From: Adiantum capillus-veneris
Lineage: Eukaryota; Streptophyta; Polypodiopsida; Polypodiales; Pteridaceae
Direction: 5' to 3'
Length of the DNA stretch: 64,000 nucleotides
NCBI GenBank assembly: GCA_014529385.2
Contig: CM043947.1
Span: forward strand, 99,916,036 to 99,980,035
Shown here one piece after another: positions 31,800 to 42,501 of this stretch. Numbering within the stretch: position 1 is the stretch's first letter; each line of letters begins with the position of its first letter. A model generated the notes under the pieces. The model was not told where the DNA came from. It searched no databases and was given only the letters and a program-made list of their open reading frames with translations. The position numbers and the translations under genes were made by a program.

Positions 31800-32510
31800 A
31801 TTTGTGAGGTCCAAGGAAATTGAAATAGATGCTTTCTCTGCTGCTCAAACACTTGCAACAAAAACTGTATTTGCCATTGAGGATGCTTTTCCTCGATCGG
31901 TCCTTCTTAGTCAAATCCACCTCTTGGTTCACATGGTGGAGGAGATCGCTCTATGTGGAGTAGTGCACGCACGATGGATGTTATTTTTAATGAGGTTTTT
32001 AAAGACTCTCAAAGATTTTGTGCGTCTCCGGTCTCAACTAGAAGCATCTATGGCTGAACGGTGGATTGTGCAAGAGGCATTTTTTTACATCTCAAAGTAT
32101 TTGGCACAAGTAATTCCTTCAAAGCCTCACTGTGATCAGACGAGGAAGATGCAAGGACGACTTCACACTTGCCAAGTGGAAAGGGAAAACTACTTAACAT
32201 GGATATGAATCTATCCCGAGTGGTCAGTAACTTTTTTATTCTCAATGCAAATATTATGACCAAGTGAGTGGGCTTGTGGAAAATGTAGAAGGCAAGGCGT
32301 TTGCAAGAGAGAGAAGCATGGAAGCAAGCACATGGAGGAAGGAGGAGGGCACCCCTAGTGCGTAGACACCTTGCATGTTTCCCATATCTCATTAGTGTGG
32401 AGTGGATTCATGAGAGTGGCCGAAGCAAAAGCGTGTGGAGAAGAGATCACTAACAAAGAATGGGAGTATGAACGAGGCTGCATACCAAAGGTAGAGTACT
32501 CATATACCTA
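31800..32510 (+). pseudogene. CACTA transposase C-terminal DUF4218-like domain
   Basis: The frame 31800-32208 contains FPRSVLLSQIHLLVHMVEE, ARWMLFLMRFLKTLKDFVR and SMAERWIVQEAFFYISKYL, the conserved order of the DUF4218 domain downstream of Transposase_21. Degenerate C-terminal sequence (APLVRRHLACFPYLISVEW) continues to about 32510 in another frame. It is part of the same former gene. Confidence 0.8.
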
Positions 32511-32696
32511 AACCATATTGTAAATTTTTTTCTTGATTTTATCTTTGTATTTGATAAAAGATATTTTCCTATTTTGTAGTGCCTTTCCTTTAACTCTATT
32601 TGTTCAAAGGGTTGTCACTTTTGTATGTGCCACATTGATGAGCGTAGAACCACCATGGATTGTGCTATCATTGCTACAGTCCGAGGCGTAGAGTTC

Positions 32697-33166
32697 CCTG
32701 CAAAATACCCAAAAATAGCATACTACAAACCATAGAACAGACTAATCAACATACCTGGCAACCATATAGACGCATAATCGTGTTATACACGAACAGAGAG
32801 AGATAGAGTGTGAGAGAGAGACATAGCGCGCGTGCAAACGCACCTCCTAGAATCGAGTGCTACGCCGGCACGGTGAGAGAGGAGAGGGGAGAGGTGAGAA
32901 GAATAACACAGACACTGGGTGCAATCTCCCCCCCGTGCAAGAGTGAGAATTTTTCTCTTGCATGTATTTAATTTATAGATTTCTTGAATGCTCAAAGTGA
33001 ATACAAACTGGCCGCCGGCCGGACATAATTGGCCAAAGCTCACAAAGAGCACTTGAATAATCAAATATACATAAAATGTAACATCCTTCTGCATAATCCA
33101 TTATCTGCTGATGCTCTTGCCACCTGTCAGCTGTAATAGATAATAAAATATCAATTCTATAACATA
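32697..33166 (-). mobile_element. Possible LTR or solo LTR
   Basis: The plus strand runs TGCAAAATACCC...TCTATAACA. On the minus strand, sequence just upstream (33167-33205) reads like the end of a gypsy polyprotein (SQLRTVAFQ). No primer site or matching LTR was found and the flanks show no target duplication. It interrupts CACTA-like sequence. Confidence 0.3.
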
Positions 33167-33602
33167 CCTCTCCGTTGGAAAGCAACTGTCCTCAGTTGCG
33201 AAAATAAAAATCTGCAAACAATACTTGTCAAAAACAGTGATTAGTATGTTGTGTCAAAACATCACATAATAAAAGAAAAATGTATGAAACTAAACAATAT
33301 TAGCTTATGCCTGCCGTCATCCACATACTACCTTTTCTAGTGTCCCATACCACTAGAATAAGCAGTATATGTCATACCCTGATGAATCAGGATATCATTG
33401 GTCACACTCATCATTAATCTCATAATGTCAAGTCTCATCACATTAACACTGCCATAATAATCACCAGATACCAAATCCGAATCCAATTCCAATTCCACAA
33501 TATAAGTCCAAATCCAACTCACATTCATTATGTACCCGGGTAACAAAATCATACCAGTTACAGTGGTGGTCAGCCACTGCAGCATGATTTTGTAATTGGT
33601 GT

Positions 33603-33768
33603 TGCCTAAATCGGCGAATCTACACCAATATGACGTGCTTCCTAAATCGGTGAATCTGCATTTGATATGAGTTCAAAAAGCGTGAATCTGTAGTTTTTTG
33701 TTGTGCTGCCTAAATCGGCGAATCTGCACTAGATGAGCATTGACACACTGCCTAAATCGGCGAATCTG
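33603..33768 (+). repeat. Four dispersed copies of a 20-bp motif
   Basis: TGCCTAAATCGGCGAATCTG or a close variant lies at 33603-33621, 33639-33658, 33707-33726 and 33749-33768, with a half copy at 33681-33690. Spacing is irregular, so this is a clustered motif rather than a simple tandem repeat. Confidence 0.8.
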
Positions 33769-33769
33769 T

Positions 33770-34228
33770 GTGCATGTGACCAATGGACTAGGCTAGGCAT
33801 AAAAAGTGAAAAATAAATGACCTATTTGATATGAAATTGGAATAGACTGGAATGTGAAAGCATGTATCAAATCTTAGCGATCATTGCACACCGACTGAGC
33901 TCATATAAGTAGTGAATGACAAGTCATCTCAACAAGAGTCCTGTCGACTCACACAAACTCATAATCGAACACCTGAGACTTGACATTATTAACTAGAGGA
34001 TTCGCCCATAAGGATATGTGGTGAAGAGTGGGGAAATTTGGAAGGACCAAGAGAAGACATGGGATAAGCATTTGTGGTGAATTAGTTAATCTTACTTTTA
34101 GGTCTAAAGATACATAGAGAAATTTTACTTATCAGGGATAATTGTAATGATGTTTCAATCTTTTGTAACTACTATAAAATAAGGGACCATATGGCTTGAA
34201 GTTTCATTGTTAGCATACACCACTACAC
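33770..34228. other. LTR-like debris joined to truncated element C LTR
   Basis: Noncoding. The last part (CTATAAAATAAGGG near 34174) looks like a promoter region of an unrelated LTR. It abuts the element C LTR at 34229, where that LTR lacks its first about 276 bp. Confidence 0.35.
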
Positions 34229-35574
34229 TTATTTTGGTATTTTATTTAAATATTTATACTTAGGTGTGTGTTTTATTAAACCTGTGTATGCCTTCTTTCA
34301 TCCTCTTACACCATAAGTATATTTTGCCAATGTGTACATACTCTAACCTCATATTTTTCTTTTATACGAATCACCCCCACATTTTCACCCTCACCCTCGT
34401 GAAAACAAAAAAATTGATTTCTACTCATTGGTCACGTTTATTATATTATTTACTTGCATACCTTTTCCTCTTTCACCCAAAATAATACAAAGAGGGACCA
34501 TATCATATGATTCCAATATCTTTCCATATCCATAATTCCTCCATATTTTTATTATTATTTTTACTCATTATTCTAACACCATGTGCTCATTGAGCTAAAG
34601 TCGAGCTAAAGTCCATGAATAGTCCATACACTAGTCCCACCATGTATATATTTCTTTATTCACCAATAATCCTCCTCCATGCATGGGTCAAGGGCAACTT
34701 GGGGTCTTTGTATTATGATATGACAAAGGAGGGGCTCACTCTTGGATGCATTGTACAAATTCAACAAAGGAGGGGGCCACTGAAGACTTTTTGTGAAGAA
34801 AAAACAGGTCTTTTGGTGGGATTTTTAATATCCATCTCCACTCCGAATTTGGAGCGGTGGTCAAAAGAGAAAATGTAGCCCCCGCTCTGAATAATCACCT
34901 CAAATGTTTTCACGATTTTTGGAGCTACCAGGGGTGAGCTATGATGTTTTGAGAGGACCCCAGCCTGCCCACGTTTCTCACAAGTAGCCCATAGTCTTCT
35001 CTCACCTCTTTCCACACTTCTACACACACACATTCCTCTCAATCCCTCACTCAAACCTGCACCTTCAATGGTTTCTCTCACCTTCTTCACCATTAACCTC
35101 CCCACTTACTTCCATAGCTCTCATATGAGCTCTCCATGTACATACACCATCTCTATGCCTCTCTCTATTATCTCCAAAGTACAATTCCATCTTACTCCTT
35201 ATATATATACATAAATTCAGCATGTGTACCATGCTTAACCTTTGCAAATCAAGAGATCTCATCAACGGAATTACCATTTTCATCACGATAATCAACCTTG
35301 GCGACAGTGGCGTAAAGAAGGGAAGACGAAGAAGAAGATCGATAGTCATTTTGAGAACCTACACAAGTAAGTCCAAAACTTCTTCAAGCTTCACCATCAC
35401 AAGGATTTTCTCACTTCATTCAACCATCTTACTTCAACCATCCACCTCATTCTACCCATTGTAAATATATCATTAACTTTCTAGTGATTACTAACACTAA
35501 CCACTAACATACTAACACAAAATAGCCATTGACCTAACCATAAAAGACACCTCACCTCAAGACATGTGTATAGT

Positions 35575-35637
<63 letters not shown>

Positions 35638-36657
35638 TACTTACTTTCACCTTATCTACCATCAATAATGCTCTCTTTTGAGCCCACACCCATGAATCAA
35701 GCAGACAAAGAAGGCCCGCAATGTTTTGATATTCAAAAAAATCATAATCCTGATTTGTTACCTTGTAAATTAGGATTTCCAATAATCTTAATGAGGGGTC
35801 TCCAACCTATAAATAGGCCCCTCTCCTTCTTGTAAAACAACCTCCAACATCTCACATAGCACCCCAACACTCTAGGCGTGAGGAGAGACTTAGGTGTAGC
35901 AACCACTTGTGAGCTTCACTCTTGGTGTGAGAGAAGCCTTCAAGCTACACATTGCAAGTGAGAGAGCGTGAGTTCCTCAAATCTCAAAACCACTATTGTA
36001 TATGCTCCTTCATCATCAATAAATTGATGTTTGGTGCATCAAAGGCGTGATTCGACGTTCAAATCTTCGTCCTTCCATTTGTGCAATATGGTTTGGTGAA
36101 TTCAAGGTGACTTGTGTATTTTGAGTTTTCTTTCGGTTGATCTTGATTTTAGAAAGTGTTTTAGTGTGTTTTTCATTGCCAATTTTGTGTCCATTGTAAG
36201 AGGGTATTGTGGTGAGAGGTCTCCCACACCCTAAGACAGTGTGTGTGTGTGTTTTGGAAATGATTAGCAATCACTAAGCATTGAGTGAGTTTTTGTACAA
36301 GCTCTACGATAGCATCATAACAAACCATCTCCATTTGCAAGTCACAAATAAGGTATTACGCAAGATCCTTTTCTCTCTCTCTTCCCTTTGCTCTAGCTCT
36401 CTCTGGTCCATTTTGTGTGTGTCTTGGTGTGAGGTTGCTTGTGTGTGTTGTGTGGTGCATCTTCTTGGTTGTACCAAAATCTCTCTTGCGTCCTAGTTCG
36501 CATACCATAACTAGGTGGTGCCCCTATCTTGTTTGGGTTTGGATGTGGTTTGTTGTTGTGTTGTGCTTGTGGTTGCCCCAGTCCCAATTGAGCAGCACGG
36601 GAGCCTTGAGGGGTGTTTAGAGGTCTCCTCTCTTGTTGCCCGCCCCGGACCGCCTCA
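34229..36657 (+). mobile_element. 5' LTR of element C, left copy, 5'-truncated
   Basis: It aligns with 42778-45182 for its full length with few differences. The 3' end is CGCCTCA at 36657, followed by a primer-binding-like site. The first about 276 bp present in the 3' LTR (42502-42777) are missing. It contains a (CT)n tract at 35577-35634 and a TATA box. Confidence 0.9.
35808..35815 (+). promoter_or_regulatory. TATA box of the element C LTR
   Basis: TATAAATA within CCAACCTATAAATAGG. It is conserved at the same LTR position in the other two LTR copies (44330-44337 and 56096-56103). Confidence 0.7.
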
Positions 36658-36661
36658 ATTT

Positions 36662-36678
36662 TGGTGCCCCCACGGAGG
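36662..36678 (+). promoter_or_regulatory. Primer-binding site of element C
   Basis: TGGTGCCCCCACGGAGG starts four bases after the LTR end and is conserved in the right arm at 63727-63743 (minus strand). I cannot name the tRNA with confidence. Confidence 0.6.
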
Positions 36679-36734
36679 ACGAGCGGTTGTGTTAGCATAC
36701 ACAAGGTAAGTCTTCAAAAACTAGTTGTGTTTAC

Positions 36735-36971
36735 ATGAACAATCCACCACCTCCTAATCCTGCTCATGCAACTCAATTTCATCAATTTCATTGGGTGCAA
36801 GGGATTAGGATAAATGTTCGCATTGATAGAAAAATATGTTTTCAACAACGTATTGTATTCCTCTTTGGTGCCGAAGCATTAAGAGATATTCTACAATCTC
36901 CAAATCCTATTATACTCCCACTTGTAGACTATAATGTCTCTTTTGATGTACATGTGTCTATCTTGTTTTAG
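36735..36971 (+). CDS. Leader micro-ORF 1 of element C
   Basis: A 78-residue ORF from ATG at 36735. It has a Pro/Asn-rich start, then a conserved C-terminal block with KICFQQRIVFLFGAEAL and NPIILPLVDYNVSFDV. Micro-ORF 2, 9 bp downstream, repeats this block. The right arm keeps a frameshifted version (minus strand, about 63690-63480). The function is unknown; no zinc finger, membrane segment or catalytic motif is evident. Confidence 0.45.
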   Translation: MNNPPPPNPAHATQFHQFHWVQGIRINVRIDRKICFQQRIVFLFGAEALRDILQSPNPIILPLVDYNVSFDVHVSILF

Positions 36972-36979
36972 CTAGGGTA

Positions 36980-37192
36980 ATGAATCAAGAGGACTTGTAT
37001 CGTACATTCATTCCTTTGGCTAGACAAGACGTGCATGTAATATTTGGCACAAAGTTACAATTTCAACGTGTTTTCCGTCGTATGTTTGAACCTAGGAAAG
37101 TAGCGGCTATCAATGCCTCAGTCAATCCGTTCATTTTTCCATTGATTCGCTATGATCTAAGATTTGACGTTTATATTTTCATTCTACTTTGA
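36980..37192 (+). CDS. Leader micro-ORF 2 of element C, paralogue of micro-ORF 1
   Basis: A 70-residue ORF. Its C-terminal half (KLQFQRVFRRMF, NPFIFPLIRYDLRFDV, ILL) aligns with micro-ORF 1: NP-x-I-x-PL-x2-Y-x3-FDV is common to both. Both end a few residues after FDV. It stops 63 bp before the gag ATG at 37255. The pair looks like an old internal duplication, possibly an upstream gag-leader protein, but coding is unproven. Confidence 0.45.
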   Translation: MNQEDLYRTFIPLARQDVHVIFGTKLQFQRVFRRMFEPRKVAAINASVNPFIFPLIRYDLRFDVYIFILL

Positions 37193-37254
37193 AATTTGAT
37201 TTTGCAACACAAAAAATAAAAAAGAAAAAGAAATTTTTGAGTAAAACCAGTAAC

Positions 37255-38430
37255 ATGGATACAACTAGGCAAATGAGTGGTTACCCCTTGTTCTTTGGAG
37301 AGCCTGGGGAGGATGCAGAATTATTTTTAGCGAATTTCAAGATGTCTTGCCGTATCAAGAGGATAGTAACTAATCAAGAACGTGTAGAGATGTTTGAGGT
37401 GGTCCTTAGGAAAGATGCTAGCACTTGGTTTGATTCTTTGCCTGAGGAAGTTAAAGGGAATTACACGGAAGTTGTGAATCATTTTAAGAGGTACTTCTTT
37501 GATCCCCAAAACACTCAAAATCTATGGCAAGATATTGTCTCTCACAAACAAAAAGACTTAGATGACTACTACATGTATAAACAAGAGTTTCTACATCTTT
37601 GGGCTGTATGGGTGAGAAATGTTGCTAACCCTGGTGATGGTGCAGAATTTCTAAAGAAGGAGAGGTTCATAGCTGGACTCTTTTTTGACCTTAAGGTAAA
37701 AGTTGAGGCGGGTGCACCTGCTACCTTTGATGCAGCTGAAACTAGGGCTGTTGAGAAATATAGGAAACTCAAGTGCTTAAGGGGAGAGGTTCCAATAGAA
37801 GGTCTGAAACCCAAAGGTAAGTCACAAACATCAACATCTAGGGAGCTTCCTGAGGTAATGACGAAAGTGATTGACAAGTTAAATGAATCCTTAAGCAGCC
37901 TGTCAATTCACCTTGCACAAGCTGTAGGTCCTAAGGGACAAGCAAAGAAGTCAGAAGAGCGAGATCCACCACGACCTAGGAGAGTCTTGCAATGTTGGAA
38001 TTGTGGAGAGTCTGGACATGGGATGTATAATTTTCCTTGGCCCCGTGGGGAGCCAGGGATACCTAACTTGAATCACCCAGTGATGAATGCAGGTGATGGA
38101 GCTAGTCAACAACCACAGCTTCTACAAAGGCCAAATGGAGCAAGACCACCTCCACGAGGAGTGGAAGGAGTTCCACCTTTGCCAGATCCAAATGTGCATG
38201 TGGTAGAGGTGACAAATTCAAGAGAGGTTGACATGGAAGCAAATGGCATTAAGCGTGGCCGAGGGAAAGGTAAGGAGAAAGAAGGAGTTACATCACAAAG
38301 TAACCATGGACGAGAAAAGAAGGCAAAGGAGACCAAGGAAGCTAAGAGGACTCGATGTCGTATCAATCTCCAAGACTTCCCTCTTGGACATGGTATAGAT
38401 CCATACAACCTATTGGAAGACATGAGAGGT
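37255..38430 (+). CDS. Gag of element C, left arm
   Basis: I prefer the Met at 37255 (MDTTRQMSGYP) because the right arm has the same start; the frame is open 66 bp further upstream. The Retrotrans_gag domain covers about residues 15-130 (TNQERVEMFEVVLRKDASTW, KRYFFDPQNTQNLWQDI). The zinc knuckle at 37993-38034 reads CWNCGESGHGMYNF: the last Cys is Phe here but Cys in the right arm. A Pro-rich and basic linker follows. It runs without a stop into protease and RT as a 793-codon frame ending 39570. Confidence 0.9.
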
Positions 38431-38920
38431 AAGGGTCCTGATATCTCATGGCCTCAGTTTCTTGCATTATGCCCACAAGTTAGGAGGGATTTAACAAAGG
38501 CAGTTAGCACTAGGAGAAAGATAAAAGAGAGTGTTCCTGTTGTAAAATTTGCACATGCTGAAATGAATGAGGATATCACACCTGTGCTAGATTGTTACAT
38601 CAAAGGAAGATTGGTTAGGAAAGCTCTAGTGGATGGGGGTGCACAAATTTGCATCATGACAGAAGGACTCATGCAAAGACCAGGCATGCACATCCATGAG
38701 ACACCTGAAATTAAAGTCAAAATGGCAAACAATAGCAAGTCTAGGTGCGTAGGCATTTGTAAAAATGTCTCTGTGGAGGCCTTTGGCATTAAGAAGGCAG
38801 TGGATTTCTATGTCATGTCTACCAAAGGAAATGGTTACCCATTTATCCTAGGGAGACCATGGTTAATGAAAATGCGAGCTTTGCCGAATTGGGAGAGTGG
38901 AAATCTAATTTGCAAGAATG
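38431..38920 (+). CDS. Retropepsin of element C, left arm
   Basis: In frame with gag. A conserved pre-protease stretch (ISWPQFLALCPQVRRDLTKA) precedes VRKALVDGGAQICIM, where DGG replaces DSG/DTG at the active loop as in many plant gypsy elements, then PFILGRPWLMKM. It would cleave the Gag-Pol polyprotein. Open reading frame intact. Confidence 0.85.
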
Positions 38921-39910
38921 ACAATCATAAGAAGGTTGTCTTTGACATGAAGGAGCAACGCCAAGAGGAGCTCCATGAAGAATCATCTCAAAGTGAGACG
39001 GAGGAAGGCTGGACCGATAGCACTTCAGAAGGAGAAAGTAGCGGCAACATTACTGAAGAGGAGTCTTCCATCGAAGTCATGGGGATAAGGTTTAATCCAA
39101 ACAACCAAGAGACCTCTTGCCCAGGTTTGGAAGAGGTAGGTTCCCAAGAGAACCAAAATGTGCAAGATGAAGGAATGTTAGAAGGTATGTTGTCTACAAC
39201 ACTTACAAAGGATGAAAGAGAGGAGTTCAAATGTGTGCTAAGGAAATTTCCTAGGCTTTTTGCTAAAAACTACACCGATGTGCGTGGAGTAGATGTTGTT
39301 CAACACAAAATTGAGTTGAAGCCAGAGACCACACCTAAGGCTCAGAAGCTACGAAGGCTAGGAGTCATCAAGGAGCAGGCTTTACTCAAGGAGGTAAGAA
39401 AGCTTCTAGCAGCAGGTTTCATTTATCCAGTGGAGAATTCAGAGTGGGTCTCTCCCGTTGTTGTCACCCCAAGAAGAACGGCAAGTGGAGGGTGTGTGTG
39501 GATTACCGTCCACTCAATGAGGCAACAAAAAGAGATCACTTTCCCCTCCCATTTCAAGATGAGATACTAAATGAGGTAGCTGGTAATGAGAAGTACACTG
39601 TGTGTGATGGCTACTCAGGTTACTTTCAAATAGGTATCGCATTGGAAGATCAATTGAAAAAAAACTTTATCACTCCTTGGGGTTGTTATGCTTTTAGAGT
39701 CATGCCATTTGGTCTGACAAATGCTCCTGCAACATTCCAACGTTTCATGAACATGGTGTTTCAAGCATTCTTTGGAAAGTCAATTAGGGTGTTCATTGAT
39801 GATTTTTGCATTTATAGCTCAAAATCATTGCATCTACAAAGGGTGGAAGAAAGTTTAAAGAAGCTCTACGCCATGGGAGGTCAACTCAATATGGCAAGTG
39901 CTACATAGGT
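38921..39910 (+). pseudogene. Reverse transcriptase of element C, left arm
   Basis: An acidic linker (SQSETEEGWTDSTSEGESS) leads to RT: LRKFPRLFAKNYTD, LLAAGFIYPVENSEWVSPVV, then a 1-base deletion near 39470 shifts the frame (39444-39908): VDYRPLNEATKRDHFPLP, MPFGLTNAPATFQRF, catalytic VFIDDFCIYSS (FIDD rather than YMDD/YVDD). A further stop lies at 39906. The right arm is frameshifted at nearly the same place but by an insertion. Confidence 0.9.
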
Positions 39911-40560
39911 GAGGATGAAGTGATCTTGCTCGGTCACAAGGTTTCCTATAAAGGCATTGAGGTGGATCCTTTGAAGGCAAAGGCTCTTATTGAGCTCCCA
40001 TCACCGAAGAGTCTTAAGGAGGTCATCTCTTTCATTCAGAAGGTGAAGTATATGTCACGCTTCATTCACTTAGCCTCAGAGTTGCTTCATCCTTTGCAAA
40101 AGTTGACACAACAAGTAGAATTTGCATGGTCTGATGAGCTTGAAGAGTATTTTTGTAACATTAAAGTCATTTTGTCAGAGCTACCAACACTCATGCGTCC
40201 TTGTTGGGAGTACACATTCTTTGTTAGCTCTAGTGTTGGAAGGGAAACAATTGGTGCTGTGTTGCTACAACAAGATCCCATAGTACCAGGATGCGACCCA
40301 TCTACTTTGGCTAGTAGGGTCATGAATGCCTTGGAGAGAGCTACACAGAGGCAGAACTCATGATGCTTTCTCTCATGTTTGCGGTGAGAAAGTTTAGATC
40401 CTACTTGCTACCAAAACCTTTGTAATTCTCACTGCAGAAAATTTGTTTCCTTGGGTGTCAACTCTAAATGAATCTTAGCACTAGGATCTCAAAGTGGATT
40501 ATGGAATTGCAAGTTTCCAATACTCTTTCAAGGTAGAAGATAGTGTGCGTGCACAATTGG
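39911..40560 (+). pseudogene. Gypsy RNase H of element C (decayed), left arm
   Basis: RT thumb (LGHKVSYKGIEVDPLKAKAL) is followed by RNase H-like sequence: FFVSSSVGRETIGAVLLQQD, where the first catalytic Asp of the usual V-D-A-S motif is replaced, then frameshifted VRKFRSYLL and LTAENLF in place of the F-T-D-H motif. The catalytic residues are largely gone in both arms, consistent with the partner plant-type RNase H taking over in Tat-lineage elements. Confidence 0.75.
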
Positions 40561-40629
40561 CAGGGATCCTTACTTATAGGGTACATGAGAAGGTGATTAA
40601 GGTGCCTGAAGTAAAGACCCTACCATTGC

Positions 40630-41045
40630 CACCACCTAAAAGTATTCCTAATGCTTTTACCTTGTTCTTTGATGGAGCTTTTCGACGAGTCACAGGAAAA
40701 GCAGGGGGAGGGCTAGTGTTCTCAACCCAAGTGGAGAGGTGGTCATGAAAGAGAAGGTCAATCTACCAGGTTCAACTAGCAACAATGAAGCAGAATACGA
40801 CACACTACTTCATGGTTTGAAGATGTGCATTGGCCAAGGTATACAACGTCTCATGGTAAAGGGAGATGCACTTCTCATTGTGAAACAGATTTTAGGCATT
40901 TGGGCATGCAAGAATGAAAACCTAAGGACAAAATTTCATGCCATTCGTAGGCTGTTTAATCAATTTGAAGAAGTGCAACTATATCATATTCCTAGGAAAC
41001 AGAATGAAGATGCCGATTTACTTGCACAGCAAGTAGTTACATGTG
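40630..41045 (+). pseudogene. Second, plant-type RNase H of element C, left arm
   Basis: The RVT_3/RNase HI-like fold is readable with all four acidic sites: FTLFFDGAFR (Asp), SNNEAEYDTLLHGL (Glu), VKGDALLIVKQI (Asp) and KQNEDADLLAQQ (Asp). A one-base deletion near 40725 splits it in this arm; the right arm (59242-59830) has it in one frame. Dual RNase H between RT and integrase is the known hallmark of plant Tat/Ogre-type gypsy elements. Confidence 0.85.
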
Positions 41046-42473
41046 TTGAGAAAGAAGTGCAGGTCATCATGGTGGCAGCAGTTGTTAAGCAACCAAGATA
41101 CCAGGGATTGGAGTCATTGACTCCCATTATTGGCTACATTTTGGAGGGTGAGTTTCCACAAGACTTCACGAAGGCTCAAAAGAGGAGACTCATGAAGAAG
41201 GCAAGCGCGTATCTCTTCCTAGAAGGATCCCTCTATCAAAGAGGGAAGGATCAAGTGTGCAAAAGAGTACCAACTATCGAGGAAATTCCAGCCATTCTAA
41301 AAGGTTTGCATGAAGAGGCATGTGGTGGTCCTTTTGCCCAAGAATTAACTGTGAAGAAGATTTTTCTTGCGGGGTATGTTTGGCCAAGTTTGCATGTGGA
41401 TGTTCAACATTGGTGTAAAAGCTGTCACAATTGTCAGATAAATGGAAATAGAAGGTTGGTTCATGGCCTGAGGCAAATAGTTCTTGCAAATGGACCCTTT
41501 GAAAAGTGGGGCATTGATGCTATGGGTCCTCTGCCTAGGACTACATGACTAGGTGGGTAGAGCTCAAAGTGTGGCAAGGGTAAATGGGAAAACAGTGAGC
41601 AGGTTTGTCTACACTAATATTTGTTGTAGATTTGGCACACCTTAGAGATTGTTTCTGATAATGGTCCGGGGTTTCAAGAAGGGTTTACTCACAGAAGTTT
41701 GTGAAGAGCTTCACATTCTACATCGTCATAGCACAACCATACTACCCACAGTCAAATGGTTTGGTGGAGAACGCTAATGGTGTCATTGCAGGAATCATTA
41801 GAAAGATGGTGCAAAACAAGACAAAATTATGGGATGACTTCTTGGATGGTGCCTTGTGGGCATATCGAACCACATATAGGGAAGCCACGGAGTTCACACC
41901 ATTTCACTTGGTCTATGGTCAAGAGGCTTTGCAGCCTATCGAGCTCAACGTTCCAACAATGCGACTTCATGGCAAAGGTGCACAAGATGATCAAGAGGTA
42001 TGGATGGATCGACTTCTTACATTAGTGGAGCTTGAGTGGAAAAGAGAAGCAGCTTACGAGTGCTACAAGAGGAAAGCCACACAAGCGAAAGAAACGCACG
42101 ACAAGAAACTGAAGGACAAAGGCATCAAGGAAGGAGAGCTTGTGCTAAGGTATCACAATCAACTTGACAATCGTTTTGATGCCAAGTTTGAAACTAGATG
42201 GCAAGGGCCATACATAGTTACTATCATCTTATGGACTTGAATGGTAAAGAGAACTCCAGGAAGGTAAACGGGTATCGCTTGAAGCCCTATTTGAGTCGCC
42301 TTCTACCAAAGGATCTACCAAAGATCTGTCAAGAGGCCGCTGTCTCATGTAAGTATTGTTACATGAAGCATGAGTGTAACTCCAGCCAAAATTCTGAGGG
42401 GCCAAACAATGAAGATCTCGTCAAGGACTCTGAAGCACTCTCTTTGGAAAAGATGCTCTATGATGCTACATGA
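41046..42473 (+). pseudogene. Integrase and C-terminal tail of element C, left arm
   Basis: H2C2 finger region: GLHEEACGGPFAQELTVKK (second His is Pro here, His in the right arm) and WCKSCHNC. The core starts WGIDAMGPLPRTT and then jumps to MTRW, missing the usual roughly 15 residues before it; the same deletion is in the right arm. Further pieces: SDNGPG, NGLVENANGVIAGI (Glu), FHLVYGQEALQPIEL, and the C-terminal KEGELVLRYHNQLD and VNGYRLKPYLSRL. The tail ends at 42473. Several frameshifts disable it. Confidence 0.85.
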
Positions 42474-42488
42474 ATATACCATCATCCT

Positions 42489-42497
42489 GGGGAAGGG
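42489..42497 (+). promoter_or_regulatory. Polypurine tract of element C
   Basis: GGGGAAGGG four bases before the LTR start TGATAGCC. The right arm equivalent is at 57944-57952. Confidence 0.65.
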
Positions 42498-42501
42498 CTA
42501 A

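Noticed and set aside
33603-33768. CRISPR-like array
   Set aside because: Only four imperfect copies with irregular spacing, in clearly eukaryotic transposon sequence.
36016-36270. Minus-strand frame within the element C LTR (repeated in all LTR copies)
   Set aside because: It lies in noncoding LTR sequence opposite the transcribed strand and contains a (CA)n-derived His-Thr run; conservation follows from the LTR duplication.
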